Counted from the stretch's first letter, positions 7,960-18,286 are shown. The stretch is DNA of 60,280 nucleotides from Oceanospirillaceae bacterium (GCA_013215505.1 JABSQZ010000011.1:1-60280), one strand, 5' to 3'. Translations and numbers: made by a program. Notes: generated by a model not told the origin, from the letters alone.

Positions 7960-9957
7960 TCATTTCAAACCTAACAGTCGCAGCCTTTTATACAAGGTAT
8001 TGCGACTGATGCCTAAAGCTTTAGCAGTTTTCGATAGATTGCCATTACAGCGCTGGTAGCACTCTGAAGTGTCACAATCAGATGCTATTTCCATGGATTT
8101 ATATTGAATTTGCGGCTGCAGCCGGGAAATCGCCATCACTGAATCCGCATCGCTAACCGGCGCAGATTGTTGGTCAGACAATACAATCTCGGTAAATACC
8201 TTTGAATCTACAGTTGTACGGCTTCCTCTTTGCTCGGTCAACGCTGGCGCAGCAGAATAAGTATAATCAGTTGACGAGTTTTCTAAGTCATCATAGAAAT
8301 CGTCTGGCAGGTGCCAATTTTCAATGGGATCGCCATCAGCCATGGCCAGAGCGATTTCTAATACGCTGATAAACTGGCGGATATTACCCGGCCATGGATG
8401 CGCTAGAAACAAAGCCATAATCTGCGGATCTATTGCTAGCTGTCGCTCGGTTTCGCTTTTCGCTCTAATAATATTGGCAAAAAGAGCGCACTTATCTTGC
8501 CGGTCTTTTAGTGGAGGAATTTCTATGTTCAAACCACTAACCCGGTAAAACAAATCTTTTCTAAACTCTCCTTTGGCCACCAGCTCTTTAAGATTACAAT
8601 TGGTTGCAGACACCAATTTCACATCCACTGGATAGGAATGGGTTGATCCCAGCGGAGTCACCTTCCTCTCCTGTAAAACTCTCAATAATCGCGCTTGCAC
8701 ACTGAGCGGCATATCGCCGATTTCATCGAGAAACAATATACCTTTATTTGCCTTGCGCACCAGCCCTATCGACCCTTTGCTATCCGCTCCGGTAAAGGCA
8801 CCTTTTACGTAACCAAACAGCTCAGATTCGACCAGGTGAGCGGGTATCGCTGCGCAATTCAGCGCCACTAAAGGCGCTTTACAGCGGCTGCTGTGTTGAT
8901 GTAACGCCTTAACAAAGACTTCTTTACCCACCCCCGTTTCACCAAATATAAGAATGGGGATATCTTTTTCAACTACCTTTTCTGCTTGAGCTATGGCTTT
9001 TTTTAGCCGACTGTCACCAAATTGTAGCTGTGCAAAGGCAATTTCTCTGTCTGTTGACTGTTGGTAGTGATGCTTTGGATAAGCTAATGATTTGCTAAAC
9101 AAACTGGCATTTCGTGGCTGCTGTATTTTCGCGTACATTTGATATTTCCCCAATACCCGTACTGCAAATGAAGATTTTCTTTTCTGCTCTTCTACCGCCT
9201 TTAAATTGCAATCAAATATTTGTTCAATATTAGTATTGCTCAACTGATGGTTAATTAATAATTCAGCGCGCCTATTAAAGGCAATAATGTGACCCGTAGA
9301 GTCATAGACCATCAGTCCGGACCACTGACTATCTAAGTTGTCAAAGTGGCTATTAAGAGTCACTAAGTGATATTCATCTTGATACTGATCGATGATCAAG
9401 CGATTCTCAATTGACTGGGACATCAATCGCACCATACCTAAAGTATGCGCTTGTGGCATATAAGTATCGCTGGATATATCCAGCACCCCAAGCAGCTCAT
9501 TACTGGCATTATAGATAGGCGATGCCGAACCTATCATATAGCGATGACGCTTTAAAAAATGCTCATCCCTTTGAATCTGTACCGCCTCACCCGCTGCCAA
9601 TGCCGTACCTATAGCATTGGTTCCGGTAGTCATTTCACGCCAATTGGTACCGGCTGCAAACCATTCACTCTGTTCACTGGATAGAAACCGTCTCTCTCCC
9701 CAGCTGTTTAGCACATGCCCCTGGCTATCGGCTAAGAGTATCAGGCAGGGGCTATTATTGAGTATATTGTCGTAGTAAGGCAGTACCGCATGATCAGTGG
9801 TTTGAATCAAACTACGCTGCTTTTCCAACAAGATATTGGTATCTGCCAACTGCAATTTTTGCAGTTCAGGCTTTGCATCGTGTTGCAAACCGAATTCCCT
9901 GCAACGCTGCCAGGACTCACTGACTAACTTTTGGTGCTGAGGAGCAGTGCTATTCAT
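7960..9957 (-). CDS. AcoR-like sigma-54-dependent transcriptional activator
   Basis: The 665-residue protein starts with a GAF-type sensor region (about 60-200, including AAGTNWREMTTGTNAIGTAL), followed by a PAS-like segment (about 212-255). The AAA+ domain follows, with Walker A GETGVGKE (about 337), the sigma-54 contact loop GAFTGA (about 386) and Walker B GILFLDEIGDMP (about 405). A Fis-type helix-turn-helix ends the protein (NLSKTAKALGISRNTLYKRL, 640-659). No response-regulator receiver domain is present, so activity is probably set by a ligand at the GAF domain, as in AcoR. It diverges from the GlpSTPQUV-type operon, which has a -24/-12 promoter, so that operon is the likely target. Confidence 0.93.
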   Translation of the reverse strand: MNSTAPQHQKLVSESWQRCREFGLQHDAKPELQKLQLADTNILLEKQRSLIQTTDHAVLPYYDNILNNSPCLILLADSQGHVLNSWGERRFLSSEQSEWFAAGTNWREMTTGTNAIGTALAAGEAVQIQRDEHFLKRHRYMIGSASPIYNASNELLGVLDISSDTYMPQAHTLGMVRLMSQSIENRLIIDQYQDEYHLVTLNSHFDNLDSQWSGLMVYDSTGHIIAFNRRAELLINHQLSNTNIEQIFDCNLKAVEEQKRKSSFAVRVLGKYQMYAKIQQPRNASLFSKSLAYPKHHYQQSTDREIAFAQLQFGDSRLKKAIAQAEKVVEKDIPILIFGETGVGKEVFVKALHQHSSRCKAPLVALNCAAIPAHLVESELFGYVKGAFTGADSKGSIGLVRKANKGILFLDEIGDMPLSVQARLLRVLQERKVTPLGSTHSYPVDVKLVSATNCNLKELVAKGEFRKDLFYRVSGLNIEIPPLKDRQDKCALFANIIRAKSETERQLAIDPQIMALFLAHPWPGNIRQFISVLEIALAMADGDPIENWHLPDDFYDDLENSSTDYTYSAAPALTEQRGSRTTVDSKVFTEIVLSDQQSAPVSDADSVMAISRLQPQIQYKSMEIASDCDTSECYQRCNGNLSKTAKALGISRNTLYKRLRLLGLK

Positions 9958-10056
9958 AATTATTCTTCTTGTTATATATCACTTACAGAACTTCGTTATT
10001 TTGCTGGGCAAAGTAGTCGTACTTGCGATGATATGGCAATCAGTAAAATTCTAACA

Positions 10057-10084
10057 TGTTCACTTTTATGTTCAATATTGTTCA
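10057..10084 (+). promoter_or_regulatory. Three TGTTCA repeats, candidate activator-binding sites
   Basis: TGTTCA occurs at 10057-10062, 10069-10074 and 10079-10084 (spacings 12 and 10 bp), about 120-150 bp upstream of the -24 element. That distance is usual for enhancer sites of sigma-54 activators. The first copy overlaps the palindrome AACATGTT (10053-10060). The proposal that the divergent AcoR-like protein binds here is inference. A fourth TGTTCA lies at 10243-10248, downstream of the promoter. Confidence 0.45.
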
Positions 10085-10202
10085 AAGTCAACAAAATAGT
10101 AAAAATATTTTCTTAACCGAAAACATAGAGCACCACCGCATTAAAATATAAATTCTTATTTTTCAGCTGCTTAAGCACTAATCCTGCATATTACTGTATT
10201 TG

Positions 10203-10218
10203 TGGCACGCTATTCGCT
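10203..10218 (+). promoter_or_regulatory. Sigma-54 (-24/-12) promoter of the ABC operon
   Basis: The sequence TGGCACGCTATTCGCT has GG at 10204-10205 and GC at 10216-10217, exactly 10 bp apart as RpoN promoters require. It matches TGGCAC-N5-TTGC at every position but one. Transcription would start near 10229, giving a leader of about 75 nt to the ATG at 10303. A sigma-54 activator gene lies immediately upstream in the opposite direction. Confidence 0.72.
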
Positions 10219-10302
10219 TTATCTAAATTAATAAAAACAAAGTGTTCAATGTGATTGCACAATTTTCCGGTTGCTCTCACTTGCCTACAGGGATCAGAAA
10301 CT

Positions 10303-11400
10303 ATGTCCTTAGTGTTAGAAAAAGTATTTCGCCATGTTGAAGGTATTGACCACCTTCATGACATCAATATTGAATTTAAGCCCGGCTCTTTCAATGTCTT
10401 GCTAGGGAGAACCCTCGCCGGAAAAACTTCGCTGATGCGCGCTATTGCGGGCTTAGACAAAGTGACTTCCGGCAAAGTCTTTATCGACGGTGTAGATGTC
10501 ACTGGCCTAAGCGTGCAAAAACGCAATATTTCGATGGTTTACCAGCAATTCATCAATTACCCAAATTTAACCGTGTATGACAACATAGCTTCACCGTTAA
10601 AACTCAGCGGCACACCCGCTGCAGAGATTAAAAAACGGGTCTATGAAACCGCAAATATGCTGCACATTGAAAGCTTTCTGAAACGCTATCCACTGGAGTT
10701 ATCAGGTGGTCAACAACAGCGTACGGCGATGGCCAGGGCACTGGTGAAAGATGCGCAGATAATTTTATTTGATGAGCCACTGGTTAATTTGGATTATAAA
10801 TTGCGTGAAGAGCTGCGTCAGGAATTACGAGAGCTTTTCAAAGCACGCAACAGTATTGCTATTTACGCCACCACCGAGGCCAACGAAGCATTGGCTTTAG
10901 GAGGCACTACCAGCCTGTTGCATTGTGGCCAACTGCTACAGTCAGGCACTGCGATTGAGCAGTATCACAACCCGGTTAATTTACACGCAGCGGATCTCTA
11001 TAGCGAACCGCCAATAAACTTATTTAGAGGCAACATCAGCGAGAGCCAGATTAGCTTTGAGAATTACGCCAGCTTCCCAGCTGCAAACAATTTCTCCTCA
11101 ATAGCGGCGGGTGACTATAGTTTTGGCATCAGACCCAGTCATATCAGTTTAGTACCGAAAAATGGCTCGGATATAGAGCTTAGCGTCAAAGTTGATGTAG
11201 CGGAAATCAGCGCCTCGGAAACTTTCCTGCACGTTGCTAATAACGATTTACAAATGGTCTTACAGCTGTCGGGTGTACATGATTATAAAACCAACACACC
11301 GGTCAATATTTATCTGCCCCCGGAAAAACTGTTCGTTTTTGACGCCACCGGAAAAATCATCAAAGCACCCAGTATCTCGGGTGCAGGAGGCTATCAATAA
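10303..11400 (+). CDS. glpS: ABC transporter ATPase, GlpS-like (degenerate ATP site)
   Basis: First of two ATPases of a glycerol/polyol-type importer (365 residues). The Walker A is unusual (GRTLAGKTS, about residues 34-42), the signature motif is canonical (LSGGQQQRTAMARAL), and Walker B is ILFDEP. The switch histidine expected after Walker B (usual YVTHDQ) is replaced by Thr in YATTEANEAL. A TOBE-like regulatory domain occupies the last 110 residues. The ATG at 10303 is preceded by CAGGGA at good spacing; a TTG at 10255 would add 16 unlikely residues. It shares one base with the next gene (TAATG), which indicates translational coupling. Confidence 0.85.
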   Translation: MSLVLEKVFRHVEGIDHLHDINIEFKPGSFNVLLGRTLAGKTSLMRAIAGLDKVTSGKVFIDGVDVTGLSVQKRNISMVYQQFINYPNLTVYDNIASPLKLSGTPAAEIKKRVYETANMLHIESFLKRYPLELSGGQQQRTAMARALVKDAQIILFDEPLVNLDYKLREELRQELRELFKARNSIAIYATTEANEALALGGTTSLLHCGQLLQSGTAIEQYHNPVNLHAADLYSEPPINLFRGNISESQISFENYASFPAANNFSSIAAGDYSFGIRPSHISLVPKNGSDIELSVKVDVAEISASETFLHVANNDLQMVLQLSGVHDYKTNTPVNIYLPPEKLFVFDATGKIIKAPSISGAGGYQ

Positions 11401-12519
11401 TGGCTGAAATACATTTAAAAGGTTTAGCTCACAGCTACAGCGACAACCCACAAAGCAGTGCTGACTATGCCATTCATGAAATGGAACACGTCTGGCACCA
11501 GGGGGGAGCCTATGCACTGCTTGGCCCCTCAGGCTGTGGCAAAAGCACCTTGCTGAACATTATTTCCGGTTTGATAAAACCTTCTCATGGCAGTGTCTTG
11601 TTTGATGGGGTTGAGGTCAATGAAATTGCTACTCAAGACCGAAATATCGCCCAGGTCTTTCAATTCCCGGTGATCTACGATTCGATGACGGTCTACGACA
11701 ATTTAGCTTTCCCGCTAAGAAATATGAAAGTAGACAAAGACAAGATCGACAGCAAAGTTAAAGAAGTCGCACATACTTTAGATTTGACTGACATATTACA
11801 CCGCAGGGCCAGTAACTTATCGGCAGATGCAAAACAGAAAATATCTATGGGCCGCGGGCTGGTCCGCGACGATGTATCGGCAATTTTGTTTGATGAGCCG
11901 CTCACCGTTATAGACCCTAATTTGAAGTGGAAACTACGTCGACAGCTTAAGCAAATCCATGAACGCTACAATATTACTATGGTGTATGTCACCCATGATC
12001 AGTTAGAAGCCTCCACTTTTGCCGACAAAATTGCCCTAATGTACCAGGGTAAAATTGTTCAATTTGGCACCCCCAGAGAACTGTTTGAAAATCCCAATCA
12101 TACCTTTGTCGGTTATTTTATAGGCAGCCCCGGTATGAATTTCCTTAGCGTGGAAAAGCTTGCAAGCGGCAACGGAACTGAATTTTGCTTTGATGGGATA
12201 GCGCTACCTTTAGATAGCAATCAGAAAAAGATCCTAAATGACAGCAGTAGCAGTAATTTAAAAGTGGGAATTCGCCCGGAGTTTATTCAGCTCTCTGCTG
12301 TTCAACATCCGGAATCGCTCCCCTGTGAAGTTATTCATACTGAAGATTTGGGCACTTACAAGATTGTCACTGTGCTCTTAGGCCAACAAAAACTGAAGAT
12401 ACGCCTGGGGGAAGAGCAGCAAGCTCCACAGAAAACCGCCTTTGCCACATTCCCCAGTCAGTGGCTAAAAATCTATATCGATGAATACTTAGTTGATACT
12501 AATAGTGGAGATGCCGGCG

Positions 12520-12527
<8 letters not shown>
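11400..12527 (+). CDS. glpT: ABC transporter ATPase, GlpT-like (degenerate signature motif)
   Basis: Second ATPase (375 residues), the complement of its partner. Walker A is canonical (GPSGCGKST, about residues 42-50), the Q-loop (QVFQFPVIYD), Walker B (ILFDEP) and switch histidine (YVTHDQ) are present, but the LSGGQ signature is replaced by LSADAKQ. A TOBE-like domain follows (about 280-370). Together the pair would form one competent and one dead ATP site. The symbol follows the rhizobial GlpSTPQUV system and does not refer to the E. coli glycerol-3-phosphate antiporter. Confidence 0.85.
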
Positions 12528-13399
<872 letters not shown>

Positions 13400-13407
<8 letters not shown>

Positions 13408-14200
13408 AAATAAGCGTATTGGCATTATTAGCTACTCTGCATTTGTATTACTGCCTATTTACTGGCTAATCAATATGTCGTTTAAAAGTAATGAGGAAAT
13501 CACTGGAGGGCTGAGTTTGTGGCCGCAGCAGTTCACTTTCGCCAATTATCAAGTGATCTTCACTGACCCAAGCTGGTACAACGGTTACTTTAACTCTATC
13601 TACTACGTGGTACTAAACTCCGTCATTACCTTAGTAGTAGCACTGCCGGCAGCTTATGCTTTCAGCCGCTATAAGTTCGTCGGCGACAAGCACTTATTCT
13701 TCTGGTTATTAACCAACAGAATGGCGCCACCTGCTGTATTTTTACTGCCATTTTTCCAGCTCTATTCATCCGTAGGATTATTCGATACGCACATCGCAGT
13801 GGCACTCGCCCACTGCCTGTTCAGCGTACCACTGGCGGTGTGGATATTGGAGGGCTTCATGTCGGCAGTGCCCAGAGAAATTGATGAAACAGCCTACATA
13901 GATGGCTACAGCTTTGGCCACTTCTTTATCCGTTTATTTTTGCCGCTGATTAGTTCTGGTATTGGTGTCACGATATTTTTCAGCTTTATGTTCTCCTGGG
14001 TAGAGCTATTGCTGGCACGTACCTTAACGTCGGTCAATGCCAAACCTATCGCCGCCATTATGACCCGAACTATTGGCGCCTCAGGAGTTGATTGGGGAGT
14101 GCTGGCAGCGGCTGGTGTACTGACAATCATTCCGGGAGTATTAGTGATTTATTTTGTCCGCAACCATGTAGCCAAAGGCTTTGCCTTAGGTCGAGTATAA
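13400..14200 (+). CDS. glpQ: ABC transporter permease, GlpQ-like
   Basis: The 266-residue partner permease (MalG-like) has six predicted helices, the N-terminal SYSAFVLLPIYWLINMSFK helix, and an EAA loop (REIDETAYIDGYSFGHFF, about residues 157-174). The start overlaps the previous stop by 8 bases (ATGACTAG) and has AAGGAG at 13387-13392. Rhizobial glycerol importers carry the same permease pair. The name does not imply the E. coli GlpQ phosphodiesterase. Confidence 0.85.
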
Positions 14201-14211
14201 GAGGATATAAC

Positions 14212-14484
14212 ATGAACTGGATGGCTTGGACCTTACCTACTGCAATATTTTTTTCAACCATTGGCTCTATTATTGTGATGATGACAGTCTGGGAAATTAG
14301 ATCCCCCTGTATTGAGCGCAAAGGGTTTTTACCTATCTCTACCACCCGTGGAGACAGGTTATTCATTGGTTTGCTCAGCTCGGCATTTATTCACCTGTTC
14401 ACGCTGGGTTTTACCTCCCTGAACATCTGGCTGGCATTGATCGCATCGGTTATTTGGCTTATATCACTGATGCGCTGGGGTTAA
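14212..14484 (+). CDS. glpU: Small membrane protein GlpU (DUF2160)
   Basis: The 90-residue protein begins MNWMAWTLPTAIFFS and has three hydrophobic segments (about residues 8-24, 45-65 and 66-85) with the conserved charged patch WEIRSPCIERKGFLP. This matches DUF2160, known almost only from GlpSTPQUV-type ABC operons, where it is required or supports transport by an unknown mechanism. The ATG at 14212 follows GAGGA at 14201-14205. It is the best single marker that the operon is of the glycerol/polyol type and not a general sugar importer. Confidence 0.85.
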   Translation: MNWMAWTLPTAIFFSTIGSIIVMMTVWEIRSPCIERKGFLPISTTRGDRLFIGLLSSAFIHLFTLGFTSLNIWLALIASVIWLISLMRWG

Positions 14485-14517
14485 AAATTACACTAAATTC
14501 AAGCATTGAGTTTAGCT

Positions 14518-14620
14518 GGGGAACATGAGGACAAGTCCGCAGAGAAATCACCGGAGTTATTCACATGTTCCATAAAAAATTAATCGGGTTTCCGGTTATA
14601 TCGGTCAGAGCAAAACTCTG
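14518..14620 (+). other. Structured leader between glpU and glpV
   Basis: The 203-bp gap inside the operon holds several inverted repeats: an outer pair GGAACATG (14520-14527) and CATGTTCC (14564-14571), a small nested hairpin GGAC-AA-GTCC, and a hairpin CAGAG-CAAAA-CTCTG (14606-14620). None is followed by a clear T tract, so RNA processing or 3'/5' stabilisation that raises binding-protein expression is more likely than termination. It could instead be an sRNA or cis-regulatory RNA. Confidence 0.5.
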
Positions 14621-14687
14621 TCCAACACGACGCGGGTTAACTGCAGCAACGTTATCACGCTTAAATTAGATGAGATTGAGGTTAAAA

Positions 14688-16418
14688 ATGAAAAATAAAA
14701 AATCTCCGCGCTTATTGACACTGGCGGCAGTCATCGCATTGACGACTGTAGGAATGCAAGCTCAAGCCGATATGGCGGCAGCTAAAAAGTGGGTATCCAC
14801 AGAGTTTACTGAGTCAACTTTGAGCCAGGCTGAACAGCTTAAAGAAATGCAGTGGTTCATAGACGCCGCCAAAGACTTCGCAGGCATGGAAATTAACGTT
14901 GCATCAGAAACAATCGCCACTCATGAATACGAGTCAAAAACTTTAGCCAAAGCTTTTACTGAGATCACTGGCATCAAAGTTAAGCACGACTTAATTCAAG
15001 AAGGTGATGTGATTGAAAAGCTGCAGACACAAATGCAGTCTGGCCGTAATATTTACGATGCCTATGTCAACGATTCCGACTTGATCGGCACCCACTTTCG
15101 CTACGGAAAAGTGGTCGCGGTCTCGGACATGATGGAGGGAGACGGTAAGAAGTACACCCTTCCAACACTGGATCTTGAAGACTTCATCGGCCTTGATTTC
15201 ACCACCGGACCCGATGGAAAATTGTACCAACTACCGGATCAGCAGTTTGCTAACTTGTACTGGTTCAGAGCCGACTGGTTTGCACGCGCCGACCTGAAAG
15301 CAAAATTTCAAGACATTTACGGTTACGAGCTAGGTGTACCGGTAAACTGGTCGGCCTATGAAGATATCGCCAAGTTCTTCTCTGAAGATGTTAAAAACAT
15401 CGATGGTACCCGCGTTTACGGACACATGGATTACGGTAAAAAAGATCCGTCTCTTGGATGGCGTTTCACCGATGCATGGTTCTCAATGGCTGGGGGCGGC
15501 GACAAAGGCCTACCTAATGGCCTTCCTGTAGACGAGTGGGGAATCCGCGTCAATGGCTGTCAGCCTGCAGGTGCTTCCGTTTCCAGAGGTGGTGCAACAA
15601 ACGCCCCGGCAGCTGTATTTGCCACGACCAAGTATGTAGATTGGATGCGTAAATATGCACCCCCTGCTGCGCAGGGCATGACTTTTGGTGAATCAGGTCC
15701 AGTACCTGCTCAAGGCCAGATCGCTCAGCAAATTTTTTGGTACACCGCCTTTACCGCCAGCATGAATAAGCCTGGGCTACCGGTCGTTAATGAAGACGGT
15801 ACTCCAAAGTGGCGTATGGCACCTAGTCCTAAAGGACCGTACTGGGAAGAGGGAATGAAGTTGGGCTATCAAGATGTTGGCTCTTGGACTTTCCTTAAAT
15901 CCACTCCACAAAAACAGCGTTTAGCGGCATGGTTATATGCACAGTTCACTGTGTCTAAAACTGTTTCTTTGAAGAAGACCTTGGTAGGTCTAACGCCTAT
16001 TCGCAACTCTGACATCAACTCCGATGCGATGACAGCTGCAGCACCGAAATTAGGTGGTCTAGTTGAATTTTATCGCAGCCCGGCCAGAGTGCAGTGGACA
16101 CCAACCGGCACTAACGTCCCGGATTACCCGAAACTTGCACAACTTTGGTGGCAGTATGTTGCCGAGGCATCCAGTGGAGAAAAAACGCCACAGCAAGCAC
16201 TTGACGGTTTAGCTGCAGCGCAAGATAAAGTAATGGCCCGCTTAGAGCGCGCCAATGTGCAAGGCGAATGTGGCCCTAAACTTAACCCTGAACAAGATCC
16301 AGAGTACTGGTTGAGCCAGCCGGGTTCTCCAAAGCCTAAATTGGCCAATGAGAAGCCGCAGGGCGTCACCGTGAATTACGACGAACTGTTAAAGAGCTGG
16401 AAACAAGCTTCTAACTAA
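14688..16418 (+). CDS. glpV: Periplasmic substrate-binding protein, GlpV-like
   Basis: The 576-residue protein carries a Sec signal peptide (basic MKNKKSPR, hydrophobic core to about residue 24, cleavage near AQA). It is much larger than usual sugar-binding proteins but matches the size of GlpV-type glycerol-binding proteins. Visible motifs include YDAYVNDSDLIGTHFRYGK, GPDGKLYQLPDQQFANLYWF and DVGSWTFLKSTPQKQRLAAW. I chose the ATG at 14688 because GAGG lies 6 bases upstream. It is the last gene of the operon and ends in a strong terminator. Glycerol is the likely ligand, but other polyols cannot be excluded. Confidence 0.85.
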   Translation: MKNKKSPRLLTLAAVIALTTVGMQAQADMAAAKKWVSTEFTESTLSQAEQLKEMQWFIDAAKDFAGMEINVASETIATHEYESKTLAKAFTEITGIKVKHDLIQEGDVIEKLQTQMQSGRNIYDAYVNDSDLIGTHFRYGKVVAVSDMMEGDGKKYTLPTLDLEDFIGLDFTTGPDGKLYQLPDQQFANLYWFRADWFARADLKAKFQDIYGYELGVPVNWSAYEDIAKFFSEDVKNIDGTRVYGHMDYGKKDPSLGWRFTDAWFSMAGGGDKGLPNGLPVDEWGIRVNGCQPAGASVSRGGATNAPAAVFATTKYVDWMRKYAPPAAQGMTFGESGPVPAQGQIAQQIFWYTAFTASMNKPGLPVVNEDGTPKWRMAPSPKGPYWEEGMKLGYQDVGSWTFLKSTPQKQRLAAWLYAQFTVSKTVSLKKTLVGLTPIRNSDINSDAMTAAAPKLGGLVEFYRSPARVQWTPTGTNVPDYPKLAQLWWQYVAEASSGEKTPQQALDGLAAAQDKVMARLERANVQGECGPKLNPEQDPEYWLSQPGSPKPKLANEKPQGVTVNYDELLKSWKQASN

Positions 16419-16430
16419 ATCTACATAGCT

Positions 16431-16458
16431 AAAAGCGGGAGTTATCCCGCTTTTTTTC
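16431..16458 (+). terminator. Intrinsic terminator of the GlpSTPQUV-type operon
   Basis: Stem AAAGCGGGA / TCCCGCTTT with loop GTTA, followed by a run of T. It starts 12 bp after the glpV stop codon. Confidence 0.92.
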
Positions 16459-16772
16459 TTGTAAAAACTCACTTCCCATTAAATAACCACAGCGCACCAG
16501 TCCTGCTATATTTATTAAATATGTCTTAATATCAAGACACTATATTTTTATATAAAAATAAATATATCACCCCATAAATATTAATCCAGCATAAATATCC
16601 TAAAATTATAAATTTATTTAATTTTTTCAATAAGTTGAAAACATCCAGCCAGCTCAACCAAAGAACTTAACGGTAATAAGAATAGTTATTGTTTGCAATA
16701 TTCATCCTATTACTATAAGTTGCTGTTTTTCTGGACTATCCTTGAATACTCAACTTCTAAGGGCTTAATATT
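16459..16772. other. AT-rich intergenic region before the DUF4856-like gene
   Basis: This 314-bp region is strongly AT-rich, with long stretches of A and T around 16540-16625. It contains the candidate Fur box at 16672-16690. I see no gene or tRNA in it. Confidence 0.5.
16672..16690. promoter_or_regulatory. Candidate Fur box
   Basis: GGTAATAAGAATAGTTATT matches the 19-bp Fur consensus GATAATGATAATCATTATC at 13 of 19 positions by hand alignment. The background is very AT-rich, so a match of this quality could arise by chance. Support comes from the iron transporter downstream and a second candidate at 19373-19391. Confidence 0.35.
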
Positions 16773-18191
16773 GTGAAACTAAACAAACTTACCTCAGCGA
16801 TGGCGATTGCCTCACTTGCAACTCTGGCATCTTTTTCCACACAGACAATTTCGGCGCCAATCTATGCTGATTTTCCGGTGACTGTTAAAGATTACCAGGG
16901 TGACAAAAAAACCTCTGTCTCCTACGGTGGGCAGATAGCGCGTCACGTATTACACAACTCGCTAAAGAAGCTGGCTGGTCAAGGCAACGGTGCAGAAAAC
17001 CCTGAATTACTGGCTAAAATGCAGTCTTACTTCGCTAATAAAGATGCAAATCGCGCGATTCTGGATCCGGTAAGTAAAGAAGGTTTCACAATTTCTGAAA
17101 CAGACATCGATCAGCTGTCGAAAGGTAAGAACCTTGCGGGTAAAGCCTACGAAGGCGCTGTTAACGGCTGGCCTGGAAACATGACCGCTGCGGAAGTATT
17201 AGCTTTCATGGTGGAAAAAGCCTCTGCCGCCGATGCCGGTTTTGATTTCAACAACGGCATGGACTACCCGCAGCTTATTTCAAAATTCACTATGGGTGCG
17301 GTTTTCTACAACCAAGCTGTAGACTCTTACCTGGATGAAAAACTTGCCGCTGATGTTAAGCCCAACGACCAGCCCTATAAAAAAGGCGCAGCCTACACAG
17401 GTAAAGAACATGTCTGGGACGAAGCTTTTGGTTACTTTGGTACTCCAGCCAATACCCTTAATTTAGATGCTGCAACAGCGCACGCTATTGCCAAAGGGAA
17501 AAAAGAGGCACTGACTGCTGCTGACAGCAACGCCAATGGCAAAATCGATCTGGCAACAGAAATGACTTATGCGCACGCTTATTATGCAGCAAGCACAGAT
17601 AAAGGCGGTAAAACAAACTACCTGCAAACGATCACTAAAGCTTTCATCGATGGCCGCCAGTTAATTACCGACGCCAACGGTGAGAAACTGAGCGATGCGC
17701 AACGCAGCCAGTTACTTGGCCATGCCGACATCATCAAAACTAATTGGGAATTAGTGATTGCAGAAGCTACTTTTAAGTACGCTGGTAGCGTTTACTCAGA
17801 TGCACTTAAACTGCAAGCTGGGATTGAAAATAACGAAGATGTTAAAGCGTTATTTAAAAAATACATTCATCACTGGGGCGAGCTAAAAGGTTTCTCAATG
17901 TCGCTACAAACCAGTGGCAAAGACCTGGGTGGTGTTGCAGTGTCACTTAACCGCTTAATCGGTTACAGCCCGGTGTTACTTGGCAACACTCAAGTTACTG
18001 GTATTGATGCCAAAGGCAACTACCAGCAATCAAGCTCTGTTGATTTAAATGAGTTTGCCCTGCAAATGTTAAAAGTACAGCAACTGCTAGCTGATAACTT
18101 CGCACTTAAAGCACGTGGCAAAGATCAGTTAGCTAACCTCAGTGCGTTAGCCGCCAAGCTGGGATCAGGTAAAAACACAGAAAACGATTAG
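16773..18191 (+). CDS. Exported DUF4856-like protein
   Basis: The 472-residue protein has a Sec signal peptide (about residues 1-27, cleavage near TISA). The mature part is rich in Lys, Asp and Ala and contains a conserved-looking block near 366-385 (KYIHHWGELKGFSMSLQ) that I associate with the DUF4856 family. An EF-hand-like loop DSNANGKIDLATE lies near 250. The start is GTG at 16773 with AAGGG at 16759-16763. Its function is unknown; related genes often sit near imelysin and other iron-linked genes, but no imelysin is present here. The next genes are a di-iron hydroxylase and a ferric-iron transporter, so a periplasmic iron role is inferred. Confidence 0.7.
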   Translation: MKLNKLTSAMAIASLATLASFSTQTISAPIYADFPVTVKDYQGDKKTSVSYGGQIARHVLHNSLKKLAGQGNGAENPELLAKMQSYFANKDANRAILDPVSKEGFTISETDIDQLSKGKNLAGKAYEGAVNGWPGNMTAAEVLAFMVEKASAADAGFDFNNGMDYPQLISKFTMGAVFYNQAVDSYLDEKLAADVKPNDQPYKKGAAYTGKEHVWDEAFGYFGTPANTLNLDAATAHAIAKGKKEALTAADSNANGKIDLATEMTYAHAYYAASTDKGGKTNYLQTITKAFIDGRQLITDANGEKLSDAQRSQLLGHADIIKTNWELVIAEATFKYAGSVYSDALKLQAGIENNEDVKALFKKYIHHWGELKGFSMSLQTSGKDLGGVAVSLNRLIGYSPVLLGNTQVTGIDAKGNYQQSSSVDLNEFALQMLKVQQLLADNFALKARGKDQLANLSALAAKLGSGKNTEND

Positions 18192-18199
18192 TAAACTCT

Positions 18200-18246
18200 A
18201 TTAGTTCAGGGGTAATCTGTTGATTATCCACTGCTGAACTAATTTT
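18200..18246 (+). terminator. Long hairpin after the DUF4856-like gene
   Basis: Outer stem ATTAGTTCAG (18200-18209) / CTGAACTAAT (18234-18243), with an inner stem GGGTAATC / GATTATCC and a short TTT tail. A second hairpin, CAGGGC (18247-18252) / GCCCTG (18274-18279), follows directly and ends 7 bp before the next start codon. This suggests attenuation or mRNA processing between the two genes. Confidence 0.6.
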
Positions 18247-18286
18247 CAGGGCTAGCAGCTTTTCAACGGGCTGGCCCTGGACTATC

